NCBI GenBank assembly: GCA_943371535.1
Contig: CALRVE020000008.1
Span: 53,605-117,604, forward strand
Direction of reading: 5' to 3'
Source: UBA1930 sp943371535
GTDB taxonomy: Bacteria > Bacteroidota > Bacteroidia > Chitinophagales > Chitinophagaceae
Length of the DNA: 64,000 nt
The stretch's first letter is position 1. Every line of letters begins with the position of its first letter. The translations under genes were made by a program, and so were the position numbers. Below, one piece after another: positions 16,863-25,451 of the stretch. The notes below the pieces were generated by a model, which worked only from the letters and a program-made list of their open reading frames with translations, was not told where the DNA came from and searched no databases.

Positions 16863-18185
16863 CTAAAAACCAACTACTGCTTCTATTACGTAGCCATTAA
16901 ACTTACCACCATTACGAAAATCGGTAGCTAAGAAATTTTTGTATTGTTGACTTACGTATTCAGCTTTTAATAAAACATTTTTTGTAATAAACCAACCACC
17001 AGCAAATGCTAAACGGTTAATGGTTACATCTTCTGTATAGCCTACTAATCTTGCACCTACAGTGTTATATCTTAAACCAAAGAACACATCTTCTGCTTTA
17101 CCAAAGCGATAAATCAAATCTCCTGCAATTTGATTCATTTTTCTTTCTGTAGATTCAGCTTTACTTCTACCTTTAGCAGTTTCGTAAGTAGCAAATATTT
17201 CTAAACCACCAGCTTTTACAAAACCATTTAACATTAAAGCATTCAATTTTTTGGTAAACCCTGGATTAAAACGACCAGAAGTGTACAAAGAAGTAGAAGC
17301 AGGTAATGCACCAGGAACACCTCTTTCCATAATGTTTTGATAGTTAGAACCAGTTCTATCACCATTAAATAATGTTAAACCACTACCAGCAGAGCTATTG
17401 TTGTGATAAAAGCTACCACTTAAACGTAAACGTACATTTTCAAATTGTTTATCGTAACCAGCTTTTAAAATGTAAGAAGGACTTCTTTTGGTATTATCGT
17501 CTTGTACTGTAGCTAATACACTATCAACGTGTCCTTTAATCATACCATTGGTCATTGACAACATACCAAACCAACCATTTTTTTGTAAGAACACTTCACC
17601 ACCAATTTCTGTAGCAAAGTCATCTACAATATACCCTTCCATGAATGGATTTTGTAATGCATGTCCACCATCGCTTCTTCTAAAATGTTGATCGCCATAA
17701 TTCACTTCAAAGTGACCAATTTTAATTGTGGCTAATTTCATAAAATCGTCCCAGAATTTTCCTTTGAAAGGCACTTTATCAAATTGAATATATCCACCTT
17801 TTACCCAAGTTTCGTTGTGGTGACGAGCAGATAAATAACTTGTTACATTTAAGCGAATACCATCGGCCAATTGAACATCCATAAATAAATTAGCCTGTGC
17901 TGTCATAAAACCTGGTTTAATTGGATACAATCTATTTGTACCTGTTCCAGTATTATTTACAGCTGTATTTTCATGTTTTAATCCTTGAAACTGTTGAGTA
18001 AACCCTGCACCCCAACGAACTTTAAGTCCATCAAATTTTACAGAATCGGCTTTACCTGTTTCAAACACATTGATACCACTTTGATCGTATGCTCTCCAAT
18101 TAGAAATTTTAGGTTGTTGAGCTATAACTGCTACTGGCAGTATTGCTGCAGCTATCACAATTGCTTTTTGAAATATTGTTTTCAT
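16863..18185 (-). CDS. Outer-membrane beta-barrel porin-like protein
   Basis: 440 residues with a signal peptide (1-22, AVIAQ). The rest alternates in the way of a large beta-barrel (for example WRAYDQSGINVFE, YIQFDKVPFKGKFWDDF, IKIGHFEVNYGDQHFRRSDGG) and ends in YVIEAVVGF with a terminal Phe. The GHFEVNYGDQ ... NPF stretch resembles Bacteroidota phosphate/anion-selective porin-like proteins. No ligand is known. The 42-base gap to the upstream YceI gene (18228-18815) suggests one transcript, YceI then porin, ending at the terminator at 16792-16826. Together with the second YceI protein downstream this hints at a small envelope module. Confidence 0.8.
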   Translation of the reverse strand: MKTIFQKAIVIAAAILPVAVIAQQPKISNWRAYDQSGINVFETGKADSVKFDGLKVRWGAGFTQQFQGLKHENTAVNNTGTGTNRLYPIKPGFMTAQANLFMDVQLADGIRLNVTSYLSARHHNETWVKGGYIQFDKVPFKGKFWDDFMKLATIKIGHFEVNYGDQHFRRSDGGHALQNPFMEGYIVDDFATEIGGEVFLQKNGWFGMLSMTNGMIKGHVDSVLATVQDDNTKRSPSYILKAGYDKQFENVRLRLSGSFYHNNSSAGSGLTLFNGDRTGSNYQNIMERGVPGALPASTSLYTSGRFNPGFTKKLNALMLNGFVKAGGLEIFATYETAKGRSKAESTERKMNQIAGDLIYRFGKAEDVFFGLRYNTVGARLVGYTEDVTINRLAFAGGWFITKNVLLKAEYVSQQYKNFLATDFRNGGKFNGYVIEAVVGF

Positions 18186-18227
18186 GATTGATTGTTTTTT
18201 GTTAGTAATTGGTTTTTATTTTTTGAT

Positions 18228-18815
18228 TTATTTAATTGATAAGTTAAAGTCTAAAACGATATCGTTACCCGTTTTTACGGCACCCATCATAAATGAAGGA
18301 GGTTTAACGCCATAATCTTTCATACTTATGTTTTTACCGCCTGTTACTGTAATAGATTTATCGGCATTTACTTTACAATCGGCTTCTAAATCTGTTTCTA
18401 CAATTCCACCACCGATAGATAACTTTCCTTTACATTTTACAGTATAAATTCCACCAGCTTTAGGTGTTATTGTTACTGTACCTGGTGTTAATGCAAAAGT
18501 GATGTTTGGATATTTATCTTTATTTAAGGCCTTGTATGCATTTTTGTCCATTGCACCTTTACCACTTTTTAAATTATCTACGGGAGTAGAAAAATAAATA
18601 GCATTCACTGCTGTAATTTGATTGGCTGCGTTAACAACAAAAGTTGCATTGCATATAGCTGAACTAGATTTCATATCCCAATCGTGTAAGGTAGATGTGC
18701 CACTAATTTTAATGGTAGGCGTACCTTTTAAAGCATAATTCGCTTGAGCGTATATTAAACTACTGCTAAAAGTTGCGAGCAGAAAAATTAGTAATGTTTG
18801 AGTTAACTTTTTCAT
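18228..18815 (-). CDS. YceI family periplasmic protein
   Basis: 195 residues. Signal peptide 1-23 (SSLIYAQ), then a full YceI domain: IKISGTSTLHDWDMKSS, VDNLKSGKGAMDKNAYKALN, YPNITFALT and the closing SMKDYGVKPPSFMMGAVKTGNDIVLDF. The pattern of the last stretch (DYGVKPPSFMMGA) is typical of the family. The members studied are lipocalin-like lipid binders. First gene of a probable two-gene operon with the porin gene. The 256-base region upstream, shared with the divergent DUF2461 gene, holds a hairpin ATCAG ... CTGAT (18901-18918) and the inverted pair TGTAC ... GTACA (18956-18979), but no promoter that I could place. Confidence 0.92.
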   Translation of the reverse strand: MKKLTQTLLIFLLATFSSSLIYAQANYALKGTPTIKISGTSTLHDWDMKSSSAICNATFVVNAANQITAVNAIYFSTPVDNLKSGKGAMDKNAYKALNKDKYPNITFALTPGTVTITPKAGGIYTVKCKGKLSIGGGIVETDLEADCKVNADKSITVTGGKNISMKDYGVKPPSFMMGAVKTGNDIVLDFNLSIK

Positions 18816-19071
18816 AGTATTTATTGTTGTTTGTCTAATTGTTGTTGTTTATTTGATAATGTAAAATTGCATAGACGATATGAAAGCACATTTGATGAAC
18901 ATCAGCGGAGAAACTGATTCTTATCATTTTTTTAGAGCTCTATAATCCATTTAGTGTACGTACAAAAGTTTATGTACACAAATCGAGTACCAACAACAAT
19001 AATTATAGAAATAACATGTGAATTATACAATGAATAGAATTTAATTTGATATAAATTTTAAAGAAATACTT

Positions 19072-19734
19072 ATGCTTCAACCACTTACCATTACATTTTT
19101 AAAAAACTTAGCCAAAAACAATCATAAAGATTGGTTTGAAAAAAATAGAAAATTGTATGAAGCTGCAAAAGCCGATTATTTAGGTTTTGTTACAATTGTT
19201 TTACATGAAATGAAACAAATTGACTCCACCCTTGAAGCTCTTGAACCAAAGCAATGTGTATTTAGAATAAATAGAGATGTTAGATTTAGTAAAAATAAAG
19301 ACCCTTATAAAAACAATATGGGTGCACATTTTAGCATGGGTGGTAAAAAAATACAAACTGCAGGATATTATTTTCATTGCCAACCCGGTGAAAGTTTTAT
19401 TGGTGGTGGTGTTTGGATGCCAATGGCCCCTGAACTTAAAAAAATTAGGCAAGAAATAGATTATAATTACACCGAATTTAAAAATATTGTTACTGCTCCA
19501 AAATTTAAAAAACATTTTAATGGATTAGATCAATCTGCCATTTTAAGCAGGCCACCCAAAGGTTATGAAGAAGATAATGAAGCTATTGAGTATTTAAAAT
19601 TAAAAAGCTTTACAGCTATAGCTCCAATTGCCAATGAAGATTTAACCAATAAAAACTTGGTGAAAAAAGTAATTACTCATTTTGAAGCTATGAAGCCCTT
19701 GATTAACTTTTTAAATAGAAGTTTGGTTGAATAA
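19072..19734 (+). CDS. DUF2461 family protein
   Basis: 220 residues, the whole family length. Recognised by FLKNLAKNNHKDWFEKNRKLYE at the start, CVFRINRDVRFSKNKDPYKNNMGAHFSMGG in the middle and GYYFHCQPGESFIGGGVWMP. The function of the family is unknown. It has no signal peptide or membrane segment, so it is cytoplasmic. It is convergent with murI, 29 bases apart, and divergent from the YceI gene. Confidence 0.92.
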   Translation: MLQPLTITFLKNLAKNNHKDWFEKNRKLYEAAKADYLGFVTIVLHEMKQIDSTLEALEPKQCVFRINRDVRFSKNKDPYKNNMGAHFSMGGKKIQTAGYYFHCQPGESFIGGGVWMPMAPELKKIRQEIDYNYTEFKNIVTAPKFKKHFNGLDQSAILSRPPKGYEEDNEAIEYLKLKSFTAIAPIANEDLTNKNLVKKVITHFEAMKPLINFLNRSLVE

Positions 19735-19763
19735 TTAGAATACAAATAATAGAATTTCAATTT

Positions 19764-20597
19764 CTATCCTTCTAAATGTACTTGTTTGCTTTGTATATGC
19801 TTTTCGTAAAAAATTGCAGCTTGCTTGTCGAATGTGATGGTATCATCGGTAGTATAAAAATGAGTGCTACTTTCTTTAATACATAAAGCATCTATTTCGG
19901 TATGCCTTTGTAAATAATCAACCAAACTTTCGGCTACAATTTTTCCTTGAGAAATTATTTTAGTATCGGCAGGTGAGTACTCAATTATTTTATCTAACAA
20001 TAATGGATAATGGGTGCAAGCCAATAAAATAGTATCTATACTAGGCGATTGATGCATGAGTGCATTAATATATTCTTTCACAAAAAAATCGGCTCCTTTG
20101 GTATGATGCTCATTGTTCTCAATCAATGGCACCCACATGGGGCAAGCCTGCTGAAATACTTTTACTTGCGGAAAAAATTTTTCAATTTCTATGGGATAAG
20201 AATTAGACTGCACTGTTCCATTTGTGCCTAATACTCCTACATGATTGGTCTCGGTAAAGTTGCCAATTACTTCTGTTGTTGGGCGTATAACACCTAATAC
20301 TTTTTGATTGGGATTATTAAGTTGTGGCAAATTATTTTGCTGAATATTGCGTAATGCTTTTGCCGATGCTGTATTACATGCCAATATTACCAACGGGCAA
20401 CCTTGTGCAAAAAACCATTGCACACATTGCCAAGTGTATTGATATACTGTTTCAAAACTTCTTGTACCATAAGGAGCTCTTGCGTTATCGCCTAAATACA
20501 CATAATTGTAGTTGGGCAAATGCTGTACAATTTCTTTTAAAACTGTTAAGCCGCCATAACCACTATCAAACACCCCTATTGAACCTTTATGTTGCAT
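19764..20597 (-). CDS. murI: Glutamate racemase
   Basis: 277 residues. It converts L-glutamate to D-glutamate for peptidoglycan. Visible motifs are IGVFDSGYGGLTVL with the first catalytic Asp 11, LGDNARAPYG, the catalytic cysteine in ACNTASA (Cys 74) and the second cysteine in ACTHYPLL (Cys 194). The C-terminus is normal. The next gene upstream on the same strand, the GHL10 glycosidase, ends 49 bases away, so co-transcription is possible, though the functions are only loosely linked (cell wall). Confidence 0.96.
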   Translation of the reverse strand: MQHKGSIGVFDSGYGGLTVLKEIVQHLPNYNYVYLGDNARAPYGTRSFETVYQYTWQCVQWFFAQGCPLVILACNTASAKALRNIQQNNLPQLNNPNQKVLGVIRPTTEVIGNFTETNHVGVLGTNGTVQSNSYPIEIEKFFPQVKVFQQACPMWVPLIENNEHHTKGADFFVKEYINALMHQSPSIDTILLACTHYPLLLDKIIEYSPADTKIISQGKIVAESLVDYLQRHTEIDALCIKESSTHFYTTDDTITFDKQAAIFYEKHIQSKQVHLEG

Positions 20598-20646
20598 AGT
20601 ATAAATGTACTAAGAGATTATTGAACATATATAGTAAACCTCAACT

Positions 20647-22119
20647 CTACTTCATTTCTACCCATTCACTTAGATTATTGTTCCAATCTACAGTAGCTAA
20701 AAAAACTTTTTTGCCTTGGTTAAACCATTTTTGAGCATCAATATCTGTTGCTCCTCCATATAAAACTAATTGCACTAAAATGGCATTTTGCATGGTTGCT
20801 GCTTTATTTTCATCTACCACAAAAACAGTATAGCCTTTTATTTTTTCTTTGCCATTGTAGGCAATTTTAATAATGCCATCATTTAGTTTTTCTACAATGG
20901 GTTTTTCTGGTGCAATATTATCAATCCAAGGCATTGGAGGTGGTAATGCAGGATAGGCATAATAATTATTTCTTAAACTATCGTTCCAACCGTTGGGATT
21001 TTTATCAAATGTTTTGCTGCTGAAATAGATACTACCCTGTGTGGTTGGATATGCTCTTAACTTTTTAATTTGATTGGGTATTTCATCTTTACTTTTCCAA
21101 GCGTTATTGGTTCCTGCTCTATAAATTCCATGACCAATGTATAAATGTTTACCATAGTGGTATTGGTTCCACCAATCTAATAATAAATCATAATCGGCAA
21201 TTTTATGTCCACGTTCCCAATACAATTGAGGCGTAACATAATCTATCCAACCTTTTTCTAACCACAATAAAATATCGGCATATAAATCGTCGTAATTAGA
21301 CGAGCCACCTTCTGTATTACTTCCTCTCGAATCTTTTGATTTGTTTCTCCAAATACCAAAAGGACTTATACCAAACTTCACCCTTGCATTGGTTGAACGA
21401 ATAATTTCAAATAAATTTTTAATGATACTATCACAATTACTTCTTCTCCAATCTTCTTTTTTTAATCCATTACCATATTTTCTAAACGCTTCTTCATCTG
21501 GAAAATCTTTGCCTGTAATTTTATATGGATAAAAATAATCATCCATATGAATGGCATCTACATCGTAACGTTCAACAATGTCTTTTACAATTCTGCCAAC
21601 ATGTTGCTGTACTTCTGGCAAACCAGGATTAAAATATCTAGTAGTGCCATAGGTAACAAACCATTCAGGATGAATACGTGTAATATGCGATGGAGCAATT
21701 GAACTTTTACCTGCTCTAAACACAGCTCTATAAGGATTTAACCATGCATGAAATTCCATTCCTCTTTTATGCGTTTCGGTAATCATAAAATCCAATGGAT
21801 CGTAATAAGGCGTTGGTGGCAAACCTTGTTTACCCATTAAATATTCGCTCCAAGGTTCGTATTGAGAAGGATAAAAAGCATCGGCAGCAGGACGTACTTG
21901 TACAATTACCGTATTCATACCATTGCTTTGATGCATGTTCAGCACTTTAATAAATTCGGCTTTTTGTTCATCAACAGTTAATCCTTTTTTACTAGGCCAA
22001 TCAATATTTTCTACAGAGGCAATCCAAACACCTCTAAATTCAAAAATGGGTTGTGCTGTTAATTCACTTGAAAAAAATAAAATAGAAGCAATAATTACTA
22101 TGGAAAAAATATTTTTCAT
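20647..22119 (-). CDS. Family 10-like glycosyl hydrolase (GHL10), secreted
   Basis: 490 residues from the ATG at 22119, which opens a clear signal peptide (MKNIFSIVIIASILFF ... ELTAQ). A longer frame reaches 22344 but runs through repeat DNA and is rejected. The GHL10 domain (about 24-350) shows FRGVWIASVENIDWPS, MNTVIVQVRPAADAFYPS, HAWLNPYRA and HMDDYFYPY; an Ig-like C-terminal part follows (about 390-490). GHL10 proteins are TIM barrels related to glycosidases; some act on cell-wall glycans (YngK, DigH types). The acidic pair in HMDDYFYPY fits a catalytic role. It stands upstream of murI. Confidence 0.9.
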   Translation of the reverse strand: MKNIFSIVIIASILFFSSELTAQPIFEFRGVWIASVENIDWPSKKGLTVDEQKAEFIKVLNMHQSNGMNTVIVQVRPAADAFYPSQYEPWSEYLMGKQGLPPTPYYDPLDFMITETHKRGMEFHAWLNPYRAVFRAGKSSIAPSHITRIHPEWFVTYGTTRYFNPGLPEVQQHVGRIVKDIVERYDVDAIHMDDYFYPYKITGKDFPDEEAFRKYGNGLKKEDWRRSNCDSIIKNLFEIIRSTNARVKFGISPFGIWRNKSKDSRGSNTEGGSSNYDDLYADILLWLEKGWIDYVTPQLYWERGHKIADYDLLLDWWNQYHYGKHLYIGHGIYRAGTNNAWKSKDEIPNQIKKLRAYPTTQGSIYFSSKTFDKNPNGWNDSLRNNYYAYPALPPPMPWIDNIAPEKPIVEKLNDGIIKIAYNGKEKIKGYTVFVVDENKAATMQNAILVQLVLYGGATDIDAQKWFNQGKKVFLATVDWNNNLSEWVEMK

Positions 22120-22217
22120 GTGCCGAAGATAAATTTTACGCAACAGAGTTTTGTGCAATGTGGATGAATTAACAATTGGCGTTGGTATAATGCACAAAAA
22201 AGGGGCTGACTTGGAAG

Positions 22218-22308
22218 TCTCTCTGGTTGTCATAGTGAGTTTATCGAAATAGAACAACCAGAGAGAATCAAATCTGTACGCATTTCGATAAAGCCGATAG
22301 CTATCGGC
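22218..22308. repeat. Nested inverted repeats upstream of the GHL10 gene
   Basis: A 13-bp perfect pair (TCTCTCTGGTTGT at 22218-22230 and its complement at 22254-22266) interleaves with an 11-bp perfect pair (TTTATCGAAAT at 22240-22250 and 22282-22292). The 16-bp palindrome GCCGATAGCTATCGGC follows at 22293-22308. No reading frame explains it. Confidence 0.85.
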
Positions 22309-22309
22309 T

Positions 22310-22453
22310 ACCAATGACAGATATTGTAAATCATTGAAAACCATTTGTAAACAAATGATTTTTTTATTGCCACGGATGCACGGATTAGCACGGAGTATAT
22401 AATAATCAATATCAACGAATCCGTGATTTTCCGTGCATCCGTGGCAATTATGT
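22310..22453. repeat. Interspersed repeat, ATTGCCACGG type, copy 1
   Basis: It begins ACCAATGACAGATATTG. It contains the palindrome CATTTGTAAACAAATG (22342-22357), then a long inverted repeat whose arms read ATTGCCACGGATGCACGGAT (22366-22385) and, at the far end, ATCCGTG ... CATCCGTGGCAAT (to 22449). A nearly identical copy lies at 41107-41248 with the same leading and trailing sequence. A GCTTTTCTGCGAAGC segment follows both copies. It fills most of the 450-base gap before the DUF4476 gene. Confidence 0.9.
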
Positions 22454-22495
22454 CATTTTCAAAATGCTTTTCTGCGAAGCAGAAATTGATTAACT

Positions 22496-22515
22496 CATCC
22501 GATAGCTATCGGATG
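22496..22515. repeat. 20-bp perfect palindrome
   Basis: CATCCGATAGCTATCGGATG shares the core CCGATAGCTATCGG with the palindrome at 22293-22308. This core is a common Bacteroidota intergenic palindrome. Confidence 0.8.
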
Positions 22516-22569
22516 TGACAGAATTGATACCTTTTAAGACAGCTCATTCCCCTCTAATATTTCAATCAA

Positions 22570-23298
22570 TTATCTATCACCCAACCATTTCATAAAGTCT
22601 TGTTTATAAGAATTATATGTAAATACTTCACCTAACGAAAAATACAAATGCTTTTCCATACAGTTTTCGTAAGCATTTTTCACAAATGGTAATTTGTTGT
22701 TTTCCGATGTAAATAAATTGGCAATCTCTTTTATTTGTAGCACAGTAAACCATTTATTTTTCATCGCCGCTCGTGCAGTAACTAACTTATCATTATCGCC
22801 CATAGATTGCTCAACTTGTAATTTTATAGAAGTAAACATTTGTGGCGTAACCTCAACATAATTATTATATCCATTATTGTTGTTACCACCTTGATTATTT
22901 CCATTGCCTTGATTGCCACCATTGTTTGAGCTATTGTTCCAGCTATCATTCCAATCTTCATTGTTCATAAAACCTTCATCCCAAACAACTTTACCAAAAC
23001 GTAAAACGGTGAATTCTGTATGTTTTCCAGCAGTTAAACGAATGGTATTGTTGTACACTTCAACATAATCGGTTATACCATTATTTCTTCTTTGTAATTG
23101 AAAAATGGTTAAAGAGTAATTACCTGGATTTACATTTTCAAAAGTAACCGACCGGTCTTTCAGCGTAATTCTTTTACCATTTAACCTAATTCTTAAATTG
23201 CTGTTGCCAGTGGTAGCAATGGTTAAATCGGCCCTCATTTGTGCAAAGCTTTCTAAAGCAAATACAACTACTACTGTTAAGAGTAAAAACTTTTTCAT
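22570..23298 (-). CDS. DUF4476 domain secreted protein
   Basis: 242 residues. A signal peptide (1-19, LESFAQ) is followed by a beta-rich domain (about 22-105) that looks like a PEGA-type fold (LRIRLNGKRITL ... NVNPGNYSLTIFQLQRR). A low-complexity Asn/Gly linker comes next (about 118-147), then a C-terminal DUF4476 domain (about 150-242) with NNKLPFVKNAYENCM and YKQDFMKWLGDR. The family has no assigned function. It is secreted or periplasmic. It is transcribed away from psuK, with 123 bases between the starts. Confidence 0.82.
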   Translation of the reverse strand: MKKFLLLTVVVVFALESFAQMRADLTIATTGNSNLRIRLNGKRITLKDRSVTFENVNPGNYSLTIFQLQRRNNGITDYVEVYNNTIRLTAGKHTEFTVLRFGKVVWDEGFMNNEDWNDSWNNSSNNGGNQGNGNNQGGNNNNGYNNYVEVTPQMFTSIKLQVEQSMGDNDKLVTARAAMKNKWFTVLQIKEIANLFTSENNKLPFVKNAYENCMEKHLYFSLGEVFTYNSYKQDFMKWLGDR

Positions 23299-23421
23299 AC
23301 ATCATTGTTTTAAGGGTTTAAAAATGCATTTACTCAAGCATAAATTCAAATAACATGCTAGATTTTTATTTTAAAAAAGCCAACCATATTTTTAATTTTC
23401 ATTAACATTAACTTCGCCGCC

Positions 23422-24363
23422 ATGAACAAACCAGTTATTTGTATTGGTGCAGCTTTGGTAGATGAATTGTATGCTGCCAACCATACCATGTTAATGGCAA
23501 CCACCAACGATGCAACAGTACATAGAAGTGCAGGAGGTGTTGCAAGAAATATTGCACATCAATTGGCATTATTGGGTGTGCCTGTACAACTCATTAGTGT
23601 TTTTGGTAACGATGGTGAAGGCGATTGGCTAAAAACCATTTGTGGCTATGTAAATATTCAGTTAGATGCTGCTATTACCAACAATGCTCTTACTGGTAAA
23701 TACACAGGTATTTTAAATTATGATAGATCTTTATTTACTGCATTGCTTACCAATACTTCGTTAGATAGTATTACGCCACAACATTTACAACAACACGAAA
23801 GTTTACTTGCATCGGCATTTAGTGTAATTGCCGATGCCAATATTCACCCAGATACCGTAGCATGGTTGGCTCAGTTTTGTTATAGAAAAAATATTCCATT
23901 TATTATAGAGCCTGTTTCTGTTCCACCTGCTCAAAAATTTGCAAAAATGAATTTGCAAGGCGTTCACATGGTTACACCTAATGAAGATGAGTTGCCAGCC
24001 ATGTGCAGCAATGGAGGTAAAACCATTGAAGAACATGCACAAGAAATATTGAGTAGAGGTGTTGAAAAAATTTGGCTGCACAGAGGTAAAAAAGGTTCTA
24101 TGTTGTTTACCAAAGACAATATCTATAGTTTAATTGCACCAGAAGTAGAAGAAATTAGAGATGTTACAGGTGCTGGCGATGGCAGTTTAAGTGGTTGGGT
24201 ATTGGCTAAATATTTAGGAAAAGATGATGAAGAAAGTTTAAAAATTGCTCATACTTTAAGTGCCGAAATTTTGCAAGTAAATGGTGCCATAGCTACGCAT
24301 TTAAATCAAGAAAAATTATTGGCTGCAGTAAGCAAATATTATGAAGTGAGAACCTTTTTATAA
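23422..24363 (+). CDS. psuK: Pseudouridine kinase (PfkB/ribokinase family)
   Basis: 313 residues. PfkB-fold sugar kinase: VICIGAALVDELYA at the N-terminus, the substrate-binding SAGGVARNIAHQLALLG, and the C-terminal phosphoryl-transfer motif DVTGAGDGSLSGW with catalytic Asp near 254. Ribokinase-type members of this shape beside psuG are pseudouridine kinases: they make pseudouridine 5'-phosphate, which psuG (94 bases downstream, same strand) splits to uracil and ribose 5-phosphate. The assignment to pseudouridine is from the neighbour; the fold alone would only say sugar kinase. No pseudouridine transporter is seen in the window. Confidence 0.88.
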   Translation: MNKPVICIGAALVDELYAANHTMLMATTNDATVHRSAGGVARNIAHQLALLGVPVQLISVFGNDGEGDWLKTICGYVNIQLDAAITNNALTGKYTGILNYDRSLFTALLTNTSLDSITPQHLQQHESLLASAFSVIADANIHPDTVAWLAQFCYRKNIPFIIEPVSVPPAQKFAKMNLQGVHMVTPNEDELPAMCSNGGKTIEEHAQEILSRGVEKIWLHRGKKGSMLFTKDNIYSLIAPEVEEIRDVTGAGDGSLSGWVLAKYLGKDDEESLKIAHTLSAEILQVNGAIATHLNQEKLLAAVSKYYEVRTFL

Positions 24364-24457
24364 CCAGCAGTAGAATATGCATGTAACACCTGTTGCGTCG
24401 CACTCTTGTACTGTTTCTTTTCAATCAGCAGAATTTTTTAAGTTTTAGAAAATAATC

Positions 24458-25366
24458 ATGAACCAATTTCTTAAAATATCCTACGAGGTTAGTAATGCTC
24501 TAAGCAATAATTTACCCATCGTGGCATTAGAAAGTACCATTATTGCACATGGTATGCCTTATCCAAAAAATGTTGAAACAGCTTTAGCTGTAGAACAAAC
24601 GGTGAGAGATAATGGTGCAATACCTGCTACAATAGCGATTATCAATGGTAAATGTTGTGTAGGTTTATCGGCAGAAGAAATTGAATTATTTGGCAAAGAA
24701 AAAGATGTTTGGAAAGTAAGTTTAAGGGACATGCCCTATGTAGTAAGTCAAAAACTATTTGGTGCAACAACTGTAGCTGCTACCATGCGTATTGCAGCAA
24801 TGGCAGGCATAAAAATATTTGTGACTGGTGGTATTGGTGGTGTACATAGAGGTGCTGAAAATAGCATGGATATTAGTGCCGATTTAACAGAAATGGCAAC
24901 TACCAATGTAGCTGTTATAAGTGCTGGTGTAAAATCTATTTTAGATATTGGTTTAACTTTAGAATACTTAGAAACACAAGGCATTCCTGTAGTTACAGTT
25001 GGTCAAGATGCATTTCCAAGTTTTTATTCTCGTGAAAGTGGCTTTACGTCGCCCTTGCGTTTAGATACTCCACAACAAATTGCTCAACTGCTACAAACCA
25101 AATGGGCATTGGGTTTAAATGGCTCAGTGCTCATTGCAAATCCAATAGCAGCAAACGATGAAGTGCCACAGCAAGAAATGGAAGAACATATTCTACATGC
25201 ACTTGAAGCAGCAAAACAAGCAACTATTAAAGGCAAAGCCGTAACACCTTTTTTGTTACAATATATTGCACAACATACCAAAGGAGAAAGTCTAGAAGCC
25301 AATATTGCTTTAATAAAACACAATGCAAAAATGGGTGCTGCAATTGCAGTGGCTTTCTCTAAATGA
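24458..25366 (+). CDS. psuG: Pseudouridine-5'-phosphate glycosidase
   Basis: 302 residues, full family length. Conserved blocks are VALESTIIAHGMPYP, PATIAIINGKCCVGLS, TVAATMRIAAMAGIKIFVTGGIGGVHRGAE, SAGVKSILDIGLTLEYLETQGIPV and FYSRESG. It reversibly cleaves the C-C glycosidic bond of pseudouridine 5'-phosphate. It works with psuK upstream to salvage pseudouridine from RNA breakdown. The trailing 85 bases before the convergent serine hydrolase gene hold no clear terminator. Confidence 0.96.
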   Translation: MNQFLKISYEVSNALSNNLPIVALESTIIAHGMPYPKNVETALAVEQTVRDNGAIPATIAIINGKCCVGLSAEEIELFGKEKDVWKVSLRDMPYVVSQKLFGATTVAATMRIAAMAGIKIFVTGGIGGVHRGAENSMDISADLTEMATTNVAVISAGVKSILDIGLTLEYLETQGIPVVTVGQDAFPSFYSRESGFTSPLRLDTPQQIAQLLQTKWALGLNGSVLIANPIAANDEVPQQEMEEHILHALEAAKQATIKGKAVTPFLLQYIAQHTKGESLEANIALIKHNAKMGAAIAVAFSK

Positions 25367-25451
25367 TAGATTTTCATTATTGAATTTATTTTCAAAATAT
25401 TGATCATTTTTTGTACAGCTTAACGCAATAATTATTGTTGCGTACTAGTCT

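Noticed and set aside
22120..22344. N-terminal extension of the GHL10 gene
   Set aside because: It runs through interspersed-repeat DNA; the ATG at 22119 opens a proper signal peptide.
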